Assembly (NCBI GenBank): GCA_963840565.1
Contig: CAWIZH010000004.1
Location: forward strand, 62,001 to 126,000
Source of the DNA: VRUE01 sp963840565
Lineage (GTDB): Bacteria > Actinomycetota > Thermoleophilia > Solirubrobacterales > 70-9
DNA: 64,000 bases
Direction: 5' to 3'
The position numbers and the translations under genes are program-made. The notes under the pieces are model-generated. The model searched no databases. It had not been told where the DNA came from and saw nothing but the letters and a program-made list of their open reading frames with translations. This document shows, one piece after another, positions 26,851-36,477 of the stretch (position 1 is its first letter; each line of letters opens with the position of its first letter).

Positions 26851-27681
26851 TCAGGTGTACATCCCCCCGAACATGCCGCCGGTGACGTTGAGCACCTGGC
26901 CGTGCACGTAGTCGGCCAGCGGCGAGCAGAGGAAGAGGACCGGGGCCGCGGCCTCCTCGGGGGTGGCGGGACGGCCGAGCGGGATGATCGCCGAGGCCAT
27001 CGCCCGCATCTGCTCGGGGATGCCGAGCTCGATCTTCTCGCCGCCCGGAGCGGTCATCTCGCCGCCCTGCTCCTTGGCCGCGGTGAGGCGGGTTTCGACG
27101 AAGCCGAAGGCGACCGCGTTGACGTTGATCTTGAACTGGCCCCACTCCTTGGCCAGCGTTTTGGTCAGGCCGACGACGCCCATCTTCGCCGCCGAGTAGT
27201 TGACCTGGCCGGCGTTGCCCATCATGCCCGAGGTCGAGGAGGTGTTGACGATCTTGCGGAAGACCTCCTTGCCTTCGTTGCGCTCGGCCTTGGCCGCCTC
27301 GCGCCAGTGCGGCGCCAGCGCGCGAGCGACGCGGAAGGGCACGATCGTGTGGATGTCGAGCATCGCCTGGAACTGCTCGTCGGTCATCTTGTGGGCGACG
27401 CTGTCCCAGGTGTAGCCGGCGTTGTTGACGGCGATGTCGACGGAGCCGAAGGCATCGACCGCGGCTGCGACCAGCTTGTCGGCGGCCTCCGGCTTGGTCA
27501 GGTCGCCGGCGAAGACGGCGGTCTCGCCGTCGATCTCGCTCGCGGCCTGTTCGGCGACGTCGGCGTCGAGGTCGTTGATCAGCACCTTGGCGCCCTCGCT
27601 GACGAACATCTCGGCCGTGGCCCGGCCGATCCCGCGCGCCGATCCGGTAACGATCGCCGCTTTCCCGTCAAGAAGTCCCAT
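26851..27681 (-). CDS. SDR family 3-oxoacyl/3-hydroxyacyl reductase
   Basis: 276 aa, intact FabG-like enzyme. IVTGSARGIGRATAEMFVSE is the cofactor loop, VDIAVNNAGYTWDS the NAG motif. NTSSTSGMMGNAGQVNYSAA followed by KMG supplies the catalytic Ser, Tyr and Lys, and CSPLADYVHGQVLNVTGG the C-terminus. An insertion near residue 130 (HWREAAKAERNEGKEVF) is typical of actinobacterial 3-hydroxyacyl-CoA dehydrogenase-like members. A strong AAGGAGAG Shine-Dalgarno precedes the ATG, and a TetR-type palindrome lies 67 bp upstream. Confidence 0.88.
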   Translation of the reverse strand: MGLLDGKAAIVTGSARGIGRATAEMFVSEGAKVLINDLDADVAEQAASEIDGETAVFAGDLTKPEAADKLVAAAVDAFGSVDIAVNNAGYTWDSVAHKMTDEQFQAMLDIHTIVPFRVARALAPHWREAAKAERNEGKEVFRKIVNTSSTSGMMGNAGQVNYSAAKMGVVGLTKTLAKEWGQFKINVNAVAFGFVETRLTAAKEQGGEMTAPGGEKIELGIPEQMRAMASAIIPLGRPATPEEAAAPVLFLCSPLADYVHGQVLNVTGGMFGGMYT

Positions 27682-27747
27682 CAGTCGCTCTCTCCTTATG
27701 GATTCGTGAAATCGGCTCGGGAGGCTACAAGGAACCGAGTCGTCCTG

Positions 27748-27765
27748 GTTGACTGGCCAGTCGAC
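27748..27765. promoter_or_regulatory. TetR/FadR-type palindrome upstream of SDR
   Basis: GTTGACTGGCCAGTCGAC contains the perfect 12-mer GACTGGCCAGTC and is imperfect only in one flanking pair. It lies 67 bp before the SDR start at 27681. A nearly identical site, TTGACTGGTCAGTCAG, precedes the nitrilase-tetR operon at 48227, suggesting a shared regulator, possibly the TetR encoded at 49110. Confidence 0.6.
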
Positions 27766-28646
27766 TACGCGGAAGCGGCCGCTGGAGCCGTTGCGCTGAC
27801 GATCCAGGTCGAGGCGTCGGCGACGACGCCGTCCGGCCCGTCGAACTCGGCGAGCCCCTCGTGCAGAGCGGCCTCGATTTGCGGCCTGATCTTCTCCGCC
27901 TCGTCACCGGCCAGCCGGATTACCTCGCCGGCGGGCCCGATCGCGGTGGCGAATTCCACCGCGTGGTCGAGGTTGCGGCCGATCAGGATCGGGATGTCGC
28001 AGCGGCGCAGCTCGATCTCGGTGAAGCCGGCGTTGAGAAGAATGTCGCTGACGGTGTCGGCGTTGGCCATCGAGAACGGGCCCGGGCCGCAGGTCGGCTC
28101 GTCGCTTTCCTCCGGCTCTTCGACGTACTGATCGACGACTTTCTCCGCCCGGTGCAGCCAGTCGTTGTCGAGCTTGCGGCGCCAGACCACCATGCAGAGT
28201 CGGCCATCCGGGCCCAGGGCTTGGCAGACATTGCGCATCGCCGCGACCGGGTTGGCGAAGAACATCGTCCCGAAGCGGGCGAAGGCGTAGTCGAAGCGGT
28301 CCTCGAACTCGGTCACCTGGACGTCGCGGACGGCGAAGCTGACGTTTTCGGCATCGGCCTTCTCGGCTTCCTCCTGGGCCGCCTCGATGAAGCGCGGGGC
28401 GACGTCGACGCCGAGCACCGAGCCGGAAGCGCCGACCAGCCCGGCGATCCGCAGGCTCGTGTCGCCGAAGCCGCAGCCGATGTCGAGCACCCGATCGCCG
28501 GCTCGCGGCGGGTGAGCGGCAAGCGCCGCCTCGCCGTGCGCGCCAAGCCCCTCGGTGACGATCTCCCGGAACTTGACGAAGCGGTCGAAGAGCACGCCGT
28601 CCCAGGCTTCCAGCGCCTCCTCGTTGTCAACCGCAACCGGCTCCAC
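27765..28646 (-). CDS. Class I SAM-dependent methyltransferase
   Basis: 293 aa. The SAM-binding motif RVLDIGCGFGDTSLRIAGL, the acidic loop VLGVDVAPRFIEAAQ and the later FDYAFARFGTMFFANP and LGPDGRLCMVVW follow the UbiE/COQ5-like order. GTG start at 28646. The substrate is not deducible. It sits alone between the SDR promoter and the GNAT gene on the same strand. Confidence 0.88.
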   Translation of the reverse strand: MEPVAVDNEEALEAWDGVLFDRFVKFREIVTEGLGAHGEAALAAHPPRAGDRVLDIGCGFGDTSLRIAGLVGASGSVLGVDVAPRFIEAAQEEAEKADAENVSFAVRDVQVTEFEDRFDYAFARFGTMFFANPVAAMRNVCQALGPDGRLCMVVWRRKLDNDWLHRAEKVVDQYVEEPEESDEPTCGPGPFSMANADTVSDILLNAGFTEIELRRCDIPILIGRNLDHAVEFATAIGPAGEVIRLAGDEAEKIRPQIEAALHEGLAEFDGPDGVVADASTWIVSATAPAAASA

Positions 28647-28670
28647 ATTTCGATGGTAGCCCGAGGACGC

Positions 28671-29452
28671 TCAGGGCGGCGGCGACATGAACAGCCGGTA
28701 GTCGAAGAGGGTCTCGTAGCCCATCGCCTCGTAGATCGGCTTGCCCATCGGCGATGCCTGCAGCGAGGCGATCTCCGCGCCCAGCTCGAACCCGGCGTTG
28801 GTCGCGGCGGCCGTCACCGCGCGGCCGAGCCCCTTGCCGCGGGCCTGCTCGAGGCTGCCGACCCAGTAGATGCCGGCGACGCCGTGGCTGACGATCGTCA
28901 TCGCGATGCTGACCGGCTCGTCGTCCAGGTAGGCGATGAAGGCGGCGACGTTCTCGGCCAGCAGGCCAGCGTTGTCGGTGTAGCTGCCGAAGACCTCGGG
29001 CGGGAAGCCGATGCTCACATAGGAGGACGCGGCGACCTTCCAGTAGTCGTCGGCCTGCCCGGCCTCCGACAGTTGGCGCAGCTCGACGGCGGCCGGGAGA
29101 TCCGGCTCCTCTACAGGCGACCCGAGGGTCATCTCCGGCATTTCGTAGACGAGCTGGAGGCTGGCCTCGGAGGCCGCGGTGGCGAGGTCTAGATCCTCGG
29201 GCTCCTCGCCCCGGATCCAGGTGCTGAACCCGCGGCCCCGCGCGTGCGAAGAAGTCCTTGGCTCGTGAGACGAACTCCTCCGCGTCGACGCTGTCGTCAC
29301 TGCGGAAGGCCGCATTTGAGATCACCGGGTGGGATGGAGCTGCCGGCCCCGAAGAGCCAGCCGTCCTCGCTCTCGATCGCGGCGCCGGGATCGAGTTCGA
29401 ACAGCTGCCGCGAGCTGTCGATCAGGTTGAGGTGGACGCGCTCGTCGGCCAA
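28671..29452 (-). CDS. GNAT-family N-acetyltransferase
   Basis: Acetyl-CoA-dependent transferase. The acetyl-CoA pyrophosphate loop is LEQARGKGLGRAVTAAATNA; IYEAMGYETLFDY forms the last strands. The N-terminal part reads in other frames (LNLIDSSRQLFELDPGAAIE, then SNAAFRSDDSVDAEEFVSRA) and shows the gene begins near the TTG at 29450-29452, just after the VOC stop. Two indels near 29330 and 29245 are assumed. The substrate is unknown. Confidence 0.8.
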
Positions 29453-29453
29453 T

Positions 29454-29874
29454 TCAGCTCAGCTTGACGCCGCCGTCCTCGGTGATCGTCCAGTGCGGAT
29501 TGTGGGCGACCTCCCAGGGGTGTCCGTCGGGATCGATGAAGATCCCGGTGTAGCCACCCCAGAAGGTCTCGGCAGGCTCGCGACCGATCATCGCGCCGGC
29601 GCTGCGGGCCTCCTCGATCACGCGCGTCAACCTCAGCCGGCGAGCCGAAGTTGAGCGCCAGGGTGACGCCACCCCAGCCGCCGCTGTCCTCGGTCGCGCT
29701 GTCCTCGGCCAGCCTCGCCCGGTCCCAGAGCGCGAGGATCATTTCGCCAGCCTGGAAGAAGACGACGTCGTCCTCGGCTCCGGCCCCCGTCGTCCAGCCC
29801 AGCGCTTCGTAGAAGCGGCGCGCCCGCCCGAGGTCGCTCACACCGAGGGTGATCAGGCTGACGCGCTGCTTCAC
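29454..29874 (-). CDS. VOC (glyoxalase/bleomycin-resistance fold) protein
   Basis: About 139 aa. LITLGVSDLGRARRFYEALG is the first beta-alpha-beta-beta-beta unit and FIDPDGHPWEVAHNPHW the last, with an acidic metal ligand in PWEV. One frame change near 29635 joins GSPAEVDA to VIEEARSAGAMIG. GTG start. Family members act as lyases, dioxygenases or binding proteins; the reaction here is unknown. It overlaps closely with the GNAT gene in a two-gene unit. Confidence 0.82.
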
Positions 29875-29881
29875 GGCTGGG

Positions 29882-30406
29882 TCAGGCGGTCGGCCCTGGC
29901 GGCGGCGGGTCCGCGGCCGGTGGCTCGGCTGCCGTTTGGGGCTCGGCGGGCAGCGGCGGCGGCATCGGATCGGAAAGGGCGGGAGGAGCCGGCTGGCCCT
30001 CCAGCGGGTCCGCCTCAGCCTGCCAGACCTTGTTGAGCTCGACCTGGATGTAGGCCCAGAGTGCCGGGGCGATGAATATGTAGAGCAGGATCGCGATCCA
30101 GCCGTTGAGTGGCTCCCCGCCGGCGAGCTTGGAGGCGCCCATCACGCGCTTGGTCCCGCGCCAGTAGGTGACCAGGGCGGGGATGATGATGATCCCGCCG
30201 GGGAAGAGCGCCAGTACCGAGTTGGTCGGGTTCTGGCCGAGGTCGTAACCCTTGCCTTTGCCGTAGTCCCGCATCTCGCGGTTGATCCGGTACCACCAGA
30301 CGAGGTGATAGATGCCGAGCGTGATGATCGGCAGCAGCGCGGCCGCCCATGGGCTGCGGATCTTGACGCGATCCTGACTCTGCCGGAGCTGCATTTCGTA
30401 GGCCAT
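29882..30406 (-). CDS. DUF4234 membrane protein
   Basis: 174 aa. VKIRSPWAAALLPIITLGIY followed by HLVWWYRINREMRDYG is the DUF4234 signature, with hydrophobic spans at about residues 22-38, 65-80 and 102-120. The C-terminal about 45 residues are rich in Pro and Ala (PPPLPAEPQTAAEPPAADPP) and likely unstructured. Function is not known. It lies 7 bp upstream of the VOC gene on the same strand. Confidence 0.8.
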   Translation of the reverse strand: MAYEMQLRQSQDRVKIRSPWAAALLPIITLGIYHLVWWYRINREMRDYGKGKGYDLGQNPTNSVLALFPGGIIIIPALVTYWRGTKRVMGASKLAGGEPLNGWIAILLYIFIAPALWAYIQVELNKVWQAEADPLEGQPAPPALSDPMPPPLPAEPQTAAEPPAADPPPPGPTA

Positions 30407-30502
30407 CTAACTCCTCGTTTCTCCCTGCATTGACCGGTCGCGAAGACACTACTCGACGCTCTCCGCGAAATCGGCGATTCCGTCGAATGTCGGGTTGAAT
30501 CT

Positions 30503-30937
30503 CTATCGGCCCGCGATCGCGAGGAGGTCCTTCGGCCGGAGCAGGGCGACCAGCGTGTTGCCATCAACGATCGCCAGCCCACCCTTGCGCAGCTTCACCT
30601 TCGCGCCGCTGAGACGGGCGACCTCGGATGAGAAGTCGGGCTCGTGGCCGACGAGGAGGACGTTGCCGCGGCCGGCCACGAGGCCGGGGGAGTCGAAGGG
30701 CCCTCCGCGCAGCTCCGCCGTGACCTCGGGCTCCAGTCCGAGCGCCTGACAGGCGAGACGCGCAGTCTCGGCTGCTCGCACCTTGGGGCTGGTCAGGCAG
30801 GCCTCGATCTCGGCGCCGAGCGCCACCAGGGCGCGGCCGGCGGTCTCTGCCTGGCGTTCGCCCTTGGTTGTAAGCCGGCGCGCGGCGTCATTACCAGTTC
30901 CGTCCTCAGCGTCGCCGTGTCGCAGTAGGTAGATCAC
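30503..30937 (-). CDS. sixA: SixA-type phosphohistidine phosphatase
   Basis: 144 aa histidine phosphatase. The catalytic RHG motif opens the protein (IYLLRHGDAEDG), with LTTKGERQAETAGRAL, SPKVRAAETARLACQALG and VLLVGHEPDFSSEVARL (second catalytic His) in the expected order. I place the start at the GTG at 30935-30937, since the open frame extends much further without any family match. SixA removes phosphate from phosphohistidine proteins; the target here is unknown. Confidence 0.87.
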   Translation of the reverse strand: MIYLLRHGDAEDGTGNDAARRLTTKGERQAETAGRALVALGAEIEACLTSPKVRAAETARLACQALGLEPEVTAELRGGPFDSPGLVAGRGNVLLVGHEPDFSSEVARLSGAKVKLRKGGLAIVDGNTLVALLRPKDLLAIAGR

Positions 30938-30985
30938 GTACTCGATCCTACGAGGCTGGCATCGGCTGGCGCCTATCCTCGCCTG

Positions 30986-31786
30986 GTGTCTCGTCGCATC
31001 TCGGTCGCCCTCTCTCTTGCCGCTTTCATGGGTCTGCTGCTCTGCGGGCCGGCGAGCGCGCGCTGGCTTCCAGCACCGACGACAGCGCCATGGCAGTGGC
31101 AGCTGCAGGGGAAGATCGATACCGGCATCGACGCCGCCGTCTACGACGTCGAAACCCCGTCGCACACGGTGCGGCAGTTGCACCGTGAGGGTCGGCACGT
31201 CATCTGTTACCTCGATGTGGGGAGCTGGGAGAGCTACCGGCCCGATGCGGGCGCGTTCCCCAAGTCGGTGATCGGCCGCCGCTACGAAGGCTTCCCGGCC
31301 GAGCGCTGGCTCGACGTCCGACGCTTTCGCCTCTTCGCCAAGCCACTGGAACACCGCTTCGACATCTGCGCCCGCAAGGGTTTCGACGCGGTCGAGCCCG
31401 ACAACATCGCCGGCTGGGAAAACAAGACGGGGTTCCCGATCGGCGCCACGGCCCAGCTGCGCTTCAACCGCTGGGTGGCGCGCCAGGTGCACGCCCGCGG
31501 CATGGCGGTGGCGCTGAAGAACGACGGCGGCCAGGTGGGGGAGCTGCTCGGCAGCTTCGACTTTGCGGTCGTCGAGCAGTGCTTCCAGTACGAAGAATGC
31601 GGCGTATACGAGCCGTTCGTGAAGGCTGGCAAGGCGGTCTTCGAGACCGAGTACGAACTCGAGCCCGGCGCTTACTGTGATGCCGCGGTCGGCCTCGGCA
31701 TCAGCGTGATCGGCAAGTCATTTGACCTCTTCGCCGAGCCCTGGCGCTCGTGCCCGGGTGCGGCGGCCGGGAGCCGGGTCGCCTAG
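30986..31786 (+). CDS. Secreted GH114-like endo-alpha-1,4-polygalactosaminidase family protein
   Basis: 266 aa. A signal peptide (SVALSLAAFMGLLLCGPASA) precedes a TIM-barrel of the GH114/TM1410-like type: WQWQLQGKIDTGIDAAVYDV, HVICYLDVGSWESYRPDAG, FDAVEPDNIAGWENKTGF and FAVVEQCFQYEECGVYEPF. The acidic residues in EPDN and VVEQC match the catalytic positions of this family. Such enzymes cut exopolysaccharide; the substrate is inferred from family only. GTG start. Confidence 0.8.
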   Translation: MSRRISVALSLAAFMGLLLCGPASARWLPAPTTAPWQWQLQGKIDTGIDAAVYDVETPSHTVRQLHREGRHVICYLDVGSWESYRPDAGAFPKSVIGRRYEGFPAERWLDVRRFRLFAKPLEHRFDICARKGFDAVEPDNIAGWENKTGFPIGATAQLRFNRWVARQVHARGMAVALKNDGGQVGELLGSFDFAVVEQCFQYEECGVYEPFVKAGKAVFETEYELEPGAYCDAAVGLGISVIGKSFDLFAEPWRSCPGAAAGSRVA

Positions 31787-32475
31787 CAGCCCCCAAGGTG
31801 GTGCAGGCGGCGGCGGTAGGTCTGCATCGAGGAGTGGCGCCAGTCGCCGTGGGTCTGATTGCGCAGGCTGGCGATGCGCTCGCGGTGGAAGGGGGAGGAG
31901 AGGCTCTCGTTGTGCCCGATCACGTTGCGGAGCTTGATGTGGAAGCGGCATTGCAGATAGCGGGTCAGCTCCAACGATGCGTGCATCTCGGAGTGGTTGT
32001 CGAGCACTTCGGCATCGCTGAACCCGGTGTGCTCGATCCCGATCGCGGTCCAGTTCAGCCCAACCGTGTGCCGGCAGCGAATCCGCGTCGAGACAAGCTG
32101 GTAGATCCGCCCCGAACCCGAGACGACGAAGTGAGAGCAGACGTTTGGCAGCTCGTGCAGCTCCGGATCCGGGTGGTCGGGCGCGAACGTGTTGTAGACG
32201 GAAGCGGCGGTTCCAGCTTCGGCCCAGTGCTCGACGATCACGTGAGGGTGCCTCAGGCGCCAGGCGTGTTCCCCGTAGTGCCGTTCCGAGTAGGCCGCCA
32301 TCTGCCTCTTGCGCTTCGGGCCAAATGGGATCAGTCGGCGAATGATGTGTGGGCGAAGAGCGCTTGCCGAAGGGGCCGACGCCTGGTTGCGGTCGGGCCC
32401 GGCCGACACGCCTCCCGCCGCGACGCCACCGGCGAGGGCGGCGACCAGAACGAGGACGTAGAGAATCGCCCTCAC
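31783..32475 (-). CDS. Secreted N-acetylmuramoyl-L-alanine amidase (Amidase_2)
   Basis: 230 aa. Signal peptide (YVLVLVAALAGGVAAGGVSA), then an Amidase_2/PGRP domain: a first zinc histidine in VIVEHWAEAG, CSHFVVSGSGRIYQLVS, CRHTVGLNWTAIGIEHTG and the distal zinc ligand in RNVIGHNESLSSP. It would cut the bond between muramic acid and L-Ala in peptidoglycan. GTG start overlaps the GNAT stop (GTGA); the 3' end touches the converging GH114 gene. Confidence 0.85.
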   Translation of the reverse strand: MRAILYVLVLVAALAGGVAAGGVSAGPDRNQASAPSASALRPHIIRRLIPFGPKRKRQMAAYSERHYGEHAWRLRHPHVIVEHWAEAGTAASVYNTFAPDHPDPELHELPNVCSHFVVSGSGRIYQLVSTRIRCRHTVGLNWTAIGIEHTGFSDAEVLDNHSEMHASLELTRYLQCRFHIKLRNVIGHNESLSSPFHRERIASLRNQTHGDWRHSSMQTYRRRLHHLGGC

Positions 32476-32900
32476 GGCAGGTTGCGAACCCGTCGGCCGA
32501 TCTCGCGATCCATCGGATAGCCAGCGGCCTCCCAGAACCCTCCCGCCGCCTCATCGTCAAAGGCAACCAGCGCAGTTATCCGCTGCGCCCCGCACTGGCG
32601 CAGATACTCCTCGCCGGCTCGCACTAGCGCGACCCCGATGCCCTGCCGCCGACGTCCGTCACGGACAGCGAGCCGATACATGTTCCCCCGCCACTCATCC
32701 AACGTGGCGATAAGCGCGCCAAGGATATCGCCCTTCTGCTTGGCTACCAAGAGTGCGGCTGGTGAACCGGCAACCGGGCGTTCAATGTCCTCGAGCCGAT
32801 CGGCTGTGCCGGCATGCCCGCTGCGAGCCTCACTCCAAAGCTCCACGCCTCGAGTATCGGCCGGCTCGCATTGCCGAACTCTGATCTCCTTGCCGCTCAA
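32472..32900 (-). CDS. GNAT-family N-acetyltransferase
   Basis: 142 aa. The acetyl-CoA loop is VRDGRRRQGIGVALVRAGEE, with MYRLAV as the preceding strand and GFWEAAGYPMD at the C-terminal end. Its size and order are normal for a single GNAT domain. The stop overlaps the start of the secreted amidase gene, so both are probably transcribed together. The substrate is unknown. Confidence 0.85.
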   Translation of the reverse strand: MSGKEIRVRQCEPADTRGVELWSEARSGHAGTADRLEDIERPVAGSPAALLVAKQKGDILGALIATLDEWRGNMYRLAVRDGRRRQGIGVALVRAGEEYLRQCGAQRITALVAFDDEAAGGFWEAAGYPMDREIGRRVRNLP

Positions 32901-32958
32901 GTGTGGAGCATACGGCTACCTCATTGCTCTGGAGAGGACCACACCTTGGGGCGCATGA

Positions 32959-33915
32959 TCACCCGGCAGACCCTCCGTCCCCTTCCTCTCCTGCCTCTAG
33001 CAATGGCTGGATCGGTTCGGCGACTTGCCAGGAGCGCTCGAACTCGGCGCGAAGAATCGATTCCACCTTCTCGTCGCCGAGTTGCACCATCAGCGAAAGC
33101 TGCTTGCCAAATCCGGTGAAGGACGTTCCCAGAAAGAGCAATGGCCCGTCGTCCGGGATGACGAACCGATCGTGGAAGGTCGCACTCTTTCTCACCTCGA
33201 AGAGCCGTGCCGGGGGTTGTGAGCCGAGCGCCGCCGCAAGTCCGGCGAGCTTGCCGGCATCCTTCGTTCCCGTTAGCACCCGATGGACTTCTGTCAGCTG
33301 GAGTACCTCGATCAGGCTCTCGATCGAGAAGTATGGATCGACCACGGCGCAGGGTCCGAGTTCCGCGATCTTTTGAATCACTCGCGCTGAAGCGAGCTGG
33401 TCACCCTGATTGAGCACGACCGCGACAGGAATTTCTTCCTCAAGGGTCTCCAGCTCGAAATGGGCCAGCATCGCTTCGCCCAACTTCGTTATCTCAACTC
33501 GCTCGCTTCGCATCGCGATCCACCCCAGTCTCGAGAGCCAATCGACCACTGGCTCCGCCGGTACGCCGGGCTTCCCTGGACGCTCCTCCTGGATCGGCTC
33601 GAGTGCCTCCTGAAAAGCCTTGCGAAACGCATCCAATGTCTGGTGGCTCATCTGCTGAATGACGCGCCCGACGTTCGTACTCGTGACCGTTCGGGGCGGC
33701 GTCGCTTGGACCCCGGGCCACCTCCGCCGCGCGGCCACGTAGGCCTCCAGCTCGTATGGGGTCATCGTGTGGCCTTGCTGCTTGACGGCCTCGACGTAGG
33801 CGAGTGCAAGGTGCGCTGTTTGATCAATCAGATCCACCGTGCGATTCTCCCTCACCGTCTTATCGGCCGCGCGGAGTTGCAATGGGGATTTGTCCGCCGG
33901 CGGTGGATTCGACAC
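32959..33915 (-). CDS. PLD-like domain protein of unknown function
   Basis: 318 aa. The C-terminal half contains ATFHDRFVIPDDG, an H-x-R-x4-D variant of the phospholipase D HKD motif, followed by LLFLGTSFTGFGKQ; CAVVDPYFSIESLIEVL fits the strand before it. The N-terminal half is helical (DLIDQTAHLALAYVEAVKQQ), and the middle (DWLSRLGWIAMRSERVEITK) looks like a winged helix. PLD-like minimal domains of this type occur in nucleases and defence-type proteins. I do not recognise the exact family. GTG start; no operon partner. Confidence 0.6.
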   Translation of the reverse strand: MSNPPPADKSPLQLRAADKTVRENRTVDLIDQTAHLALAYVEAVKQQGHTMTPYELEAYVAARRRWPGVQATPPRTVTSTNVGRVIQQMSHQTLDAFRKAFQEALEPIQEERPGKPGVPAEPVVDWLSRLGWIAMRSERVEITKLGEAMLAHFELETLEEEIPVAVVLNQGDQLASARVIQKIAELGPCAVVDPYFSIESLIEVLQLTEVHRVLTGTKDAGKLAGLAAALGSQPPARLFEVRKSATFHDRFVIPDDGPLLFLGTSFTGFGKQLSLMVQLGDEKVESILRAEFERSWQVAEPIQPLLEAGEEGDGGSAG

Positions 33916-33987
33916 GCAGCGCGATGTGTCCGAATCGTGTCCGCCTGACGCGGACGATGGGGGGGAACAGGAAACCCCTGCTAATCC

Positions 33988-35168
33988 CTACAACCCCATC
34001 AGCTTGCCGAGGATCTCCTTCATTACCTCGTCGGTGCCGCCGCCGATTGGGCCTAGGCGGGCGTCGCGAACTGCTCGCTCTATGCCGTACTCGCGCATGT
34101 AGCCGTAGCCGCCGTGGATCTGGAGGGATTGGTCGGCGATCTCGAGGACGGCGCGCTGGGTGATCAGCTTGGCCATGGTCACGTCTTCGATGCAGTTCTG
34201 GCCTTCGTGGAAGAGGCGGAGGGCGTTGTAGGTGAGGGCGCGGGAGGCCTCGGCCTTGGTTGCCATCTCGGCGACCTGGTGGCGGATCGCCTGGAACTTG
34301 CCGATCGGGCGGCCGAAGGCTTCGCGCTCCTGGGCGTAGCTGACGGTGACCTCGATCAGGCGCTGCATCGCGCCGACGGCGCCGATCGCCATCAGCAGCC
34401 GCTCCCAGGCGAAGTTGGCCATGATCAGCTTGAAGCCCTCGTTCTCGTCGCCGAGCAGGTTTTCGTCGGGCACCTCGACGTCGGTGAAGGAGAGCTCTCC
34501 CGTGTCGGAGGAGTGCCAGCCCATCTTCTCCAGCTTCTGCGCCACCTCGTAACCGGGCATCTCGCGCTCGAGGACGAGGAAAGAGATGCCGCCGTGGCCG
34601 CCGTCTTTGGTCGTCTTGCAGGCGCAGACGAGGAAGTCGGCGCGGACGCCGTTGGTGATGAAGGTCTTGGAGCCGTTGACGACGTAGCCGCCGTCGACCT
34701 TCTCGGCGAAGGTGGAGATGCCGGCGACGTCGGAGCCGGCACCCGGCTCGGTGATGCCGAGCGCGCCGATCTTCTCGCCGGCGATGCCGGGGACGAGCCA
34801 GCGCTGCTTCTGCTCCTCGGTGCCGAAGTTGAAGATCGGCGGCATCGCGATCGAGGTGTGGGCGTTGAGGCCGGCGGCGACGCCGCCGGAGCCGCCGCTG
34901 CGGGCGAGCTCTTCGACCCAGATCGCGTCGTGCAGATGGGTGCCTCCCTGGCCGCCGAGCTCCTCGGGGAACTTGAGCCCGAGGAAGCCGAGCTCGGCGC
35001 AGCGGGCGTAGAGCTCACGGGGAAATTCGCGCGCCGCCTCCCACTCGTCGACGTTGCGGCGCGATCTCCTTGGCGACAAAGCGGCTGACGGTCTCGCGCA
35101 GCTCCTCGTGCTCCTCGCCGAACGGCGGCAGCGACAGCCCGCGTGCCTGTGTCCTTGATTACGGTCAT
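33988..35168 (-). CDS. Acyl-CoA dehydrogenase
   Basis: FAD enzyme of beta-oxidation or amino-acid degradation. Blocks: ELGFLGLKFPEELGGQGG, ALGITEPGAGSDVAGI (FAD-binding signature), VVNGSKTFITNGVRAD, WERLLMAIGAVGAMQRLIE, REAFGRPIGKFQAIRHQVAE and the C-terminal signature QIHGGYGYMREYGIERAVRD. Start MTVIKDTG at 35168; the N-terminal about 35 residues need two frame changes (near 35145 and 35060). It diverges from the DUF445 gene with a 33 bp gap. Confidence 0.92.
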
Positions 35169-35201
35169 CCTGCGCTCGCCGCACATCATCCCCTAAAAGC
35201 G

Positions 35202-36477
35202 ATGGACCACACGACCCTCAGCCTGATCACGATCCCGCTCTTCACCGGGGCGATCGGCTACGTGACCAACCTCAGCGGGGTCTGGATGCTCTTCTACCCG
35301 GTGCGCTTTGCCGGGGTCAGGGTGCCGGGCCTGGCTCCGCTCGCCAACGTGATGCCGCGGCGCATCCAGCAGATCCCGGGGCTCGGCCAGGGCGGCCTCG
35401 GCTGGCAGGGGATCGTTCCCTCGCGGGCGGCGAAGATGGGCTCGATCGCCGTCGACAAAGGGACTCTCGAAGGTCGGCGGGCCCGGCGACTTCTACCGTC
35501 AGCTCGACCCCGAGGCGATCGCCGAGCAGATCCTCGAGACGGCCCGCGGCGAGATCCACGACGTGGTCGAGCGGATCATGGAGCGCGAGCGCCCGCAGCT
35601 CTGGCACGACCTGCCGCCGCGCGTGCGCGCCGCCGTCCACGCTCGCGTCGAGGAGCAGCTGCCGCAGATCGTGCGCACGATCACCGACGAAATCGGCACC
35701 CACGCCGACGAGCTGATCGACGTCAAGCTGATGGTGATCCGCCGCCTCGAGGCCAACCCCGCGCTGGCCAACCGGATCTTCCTCGAGGTCGGGCGCAAGG
35801 AGCTGCGCTTCATCGTCAACTTCGGCTTCTTCTTCGGCCTGCTGCTGGGCATCCCGACGGCCTTCCTGACCGAGTACGTGCTGACCCCGTGGTGGGTGCT
35901 GCCGATCGCCGGCGTGCTGATCGGCTACACGACCAACCTGCTCGGCATCCGGATGATCTTCGAGCCGGTGCGGCCGCGGCAGGTCGGCCCGTTCGAGGTC
36001 CAGGGGCTCTTCCTCAAGCGCCAGCCCGAGGTGGCCGAGGTCTACGCCGACATCATCGCCGACGACGTGGTGACGATGACCAACGTCGCCGAGGACCTGA
36101 TGCACGGGCCCGAACTCGGATCGCACGCGGCAGCTGATCGAGGACTCGCTGCGCCCCGCCGTCGACCGGGCGCTCGGCCGGGCGCGCTCGGCGGTGCAGG
36201 GTCGCGGTCGGCAGCCGCGACTACGAGACGATCCGCACCTCGCTCGCCGCCGAGGCAGCCGACTACGCGGTCACCCCGCTCGCCGACGAGGAGTTCAACG
36301 CCAGGCAGAGCGGATGGCGTGCGCGAGTTCGTCGCCACGCGGGTGCGGGCGATGGGCCCGCCCGAATTCTCGGAGATGCTGCGCACGGCGATGCGCGAGG
36401 ACGAGTGGCTGCTCTACCTGCACGGGGCGGTGCTCGGATTCGGCGCCGGGCTGCTACACCTGGCGATCTTCGGATGA
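35202..36477 (+). CDS. DUF445 membrane protein
   Basis: About 425 aa. N-terminal span and motif (LITIPLFTGAIGYVTNLSGV, then WMLFYPV), a middle helical region (WHDLPPRVRAAVHARVEEQL, PQIVRTITDEIG), and a repeat of the membrane motif (VLPIAGVLIGYTTNLLGIRM followed by IFEPV), the duplicated NxxxxxMxF pattern of DUF445. A last span (YLHGAVLGFGAGLLHLAIFG) ends the protein. Frame changes near 35470, 36125, 36200 and 36310. Function unknown. Coupled by ATGA to the next gene. Confidence 0.82.

Noticed and set aside
30938..31492. A long N-terminal extension of the SixA phosphatase.
   Set aside because: It overlaps the secreted GH114-like gene on the opposite strand and the RHG motif belongs within the first few residues, so the GTG at 30937 is the likely start.
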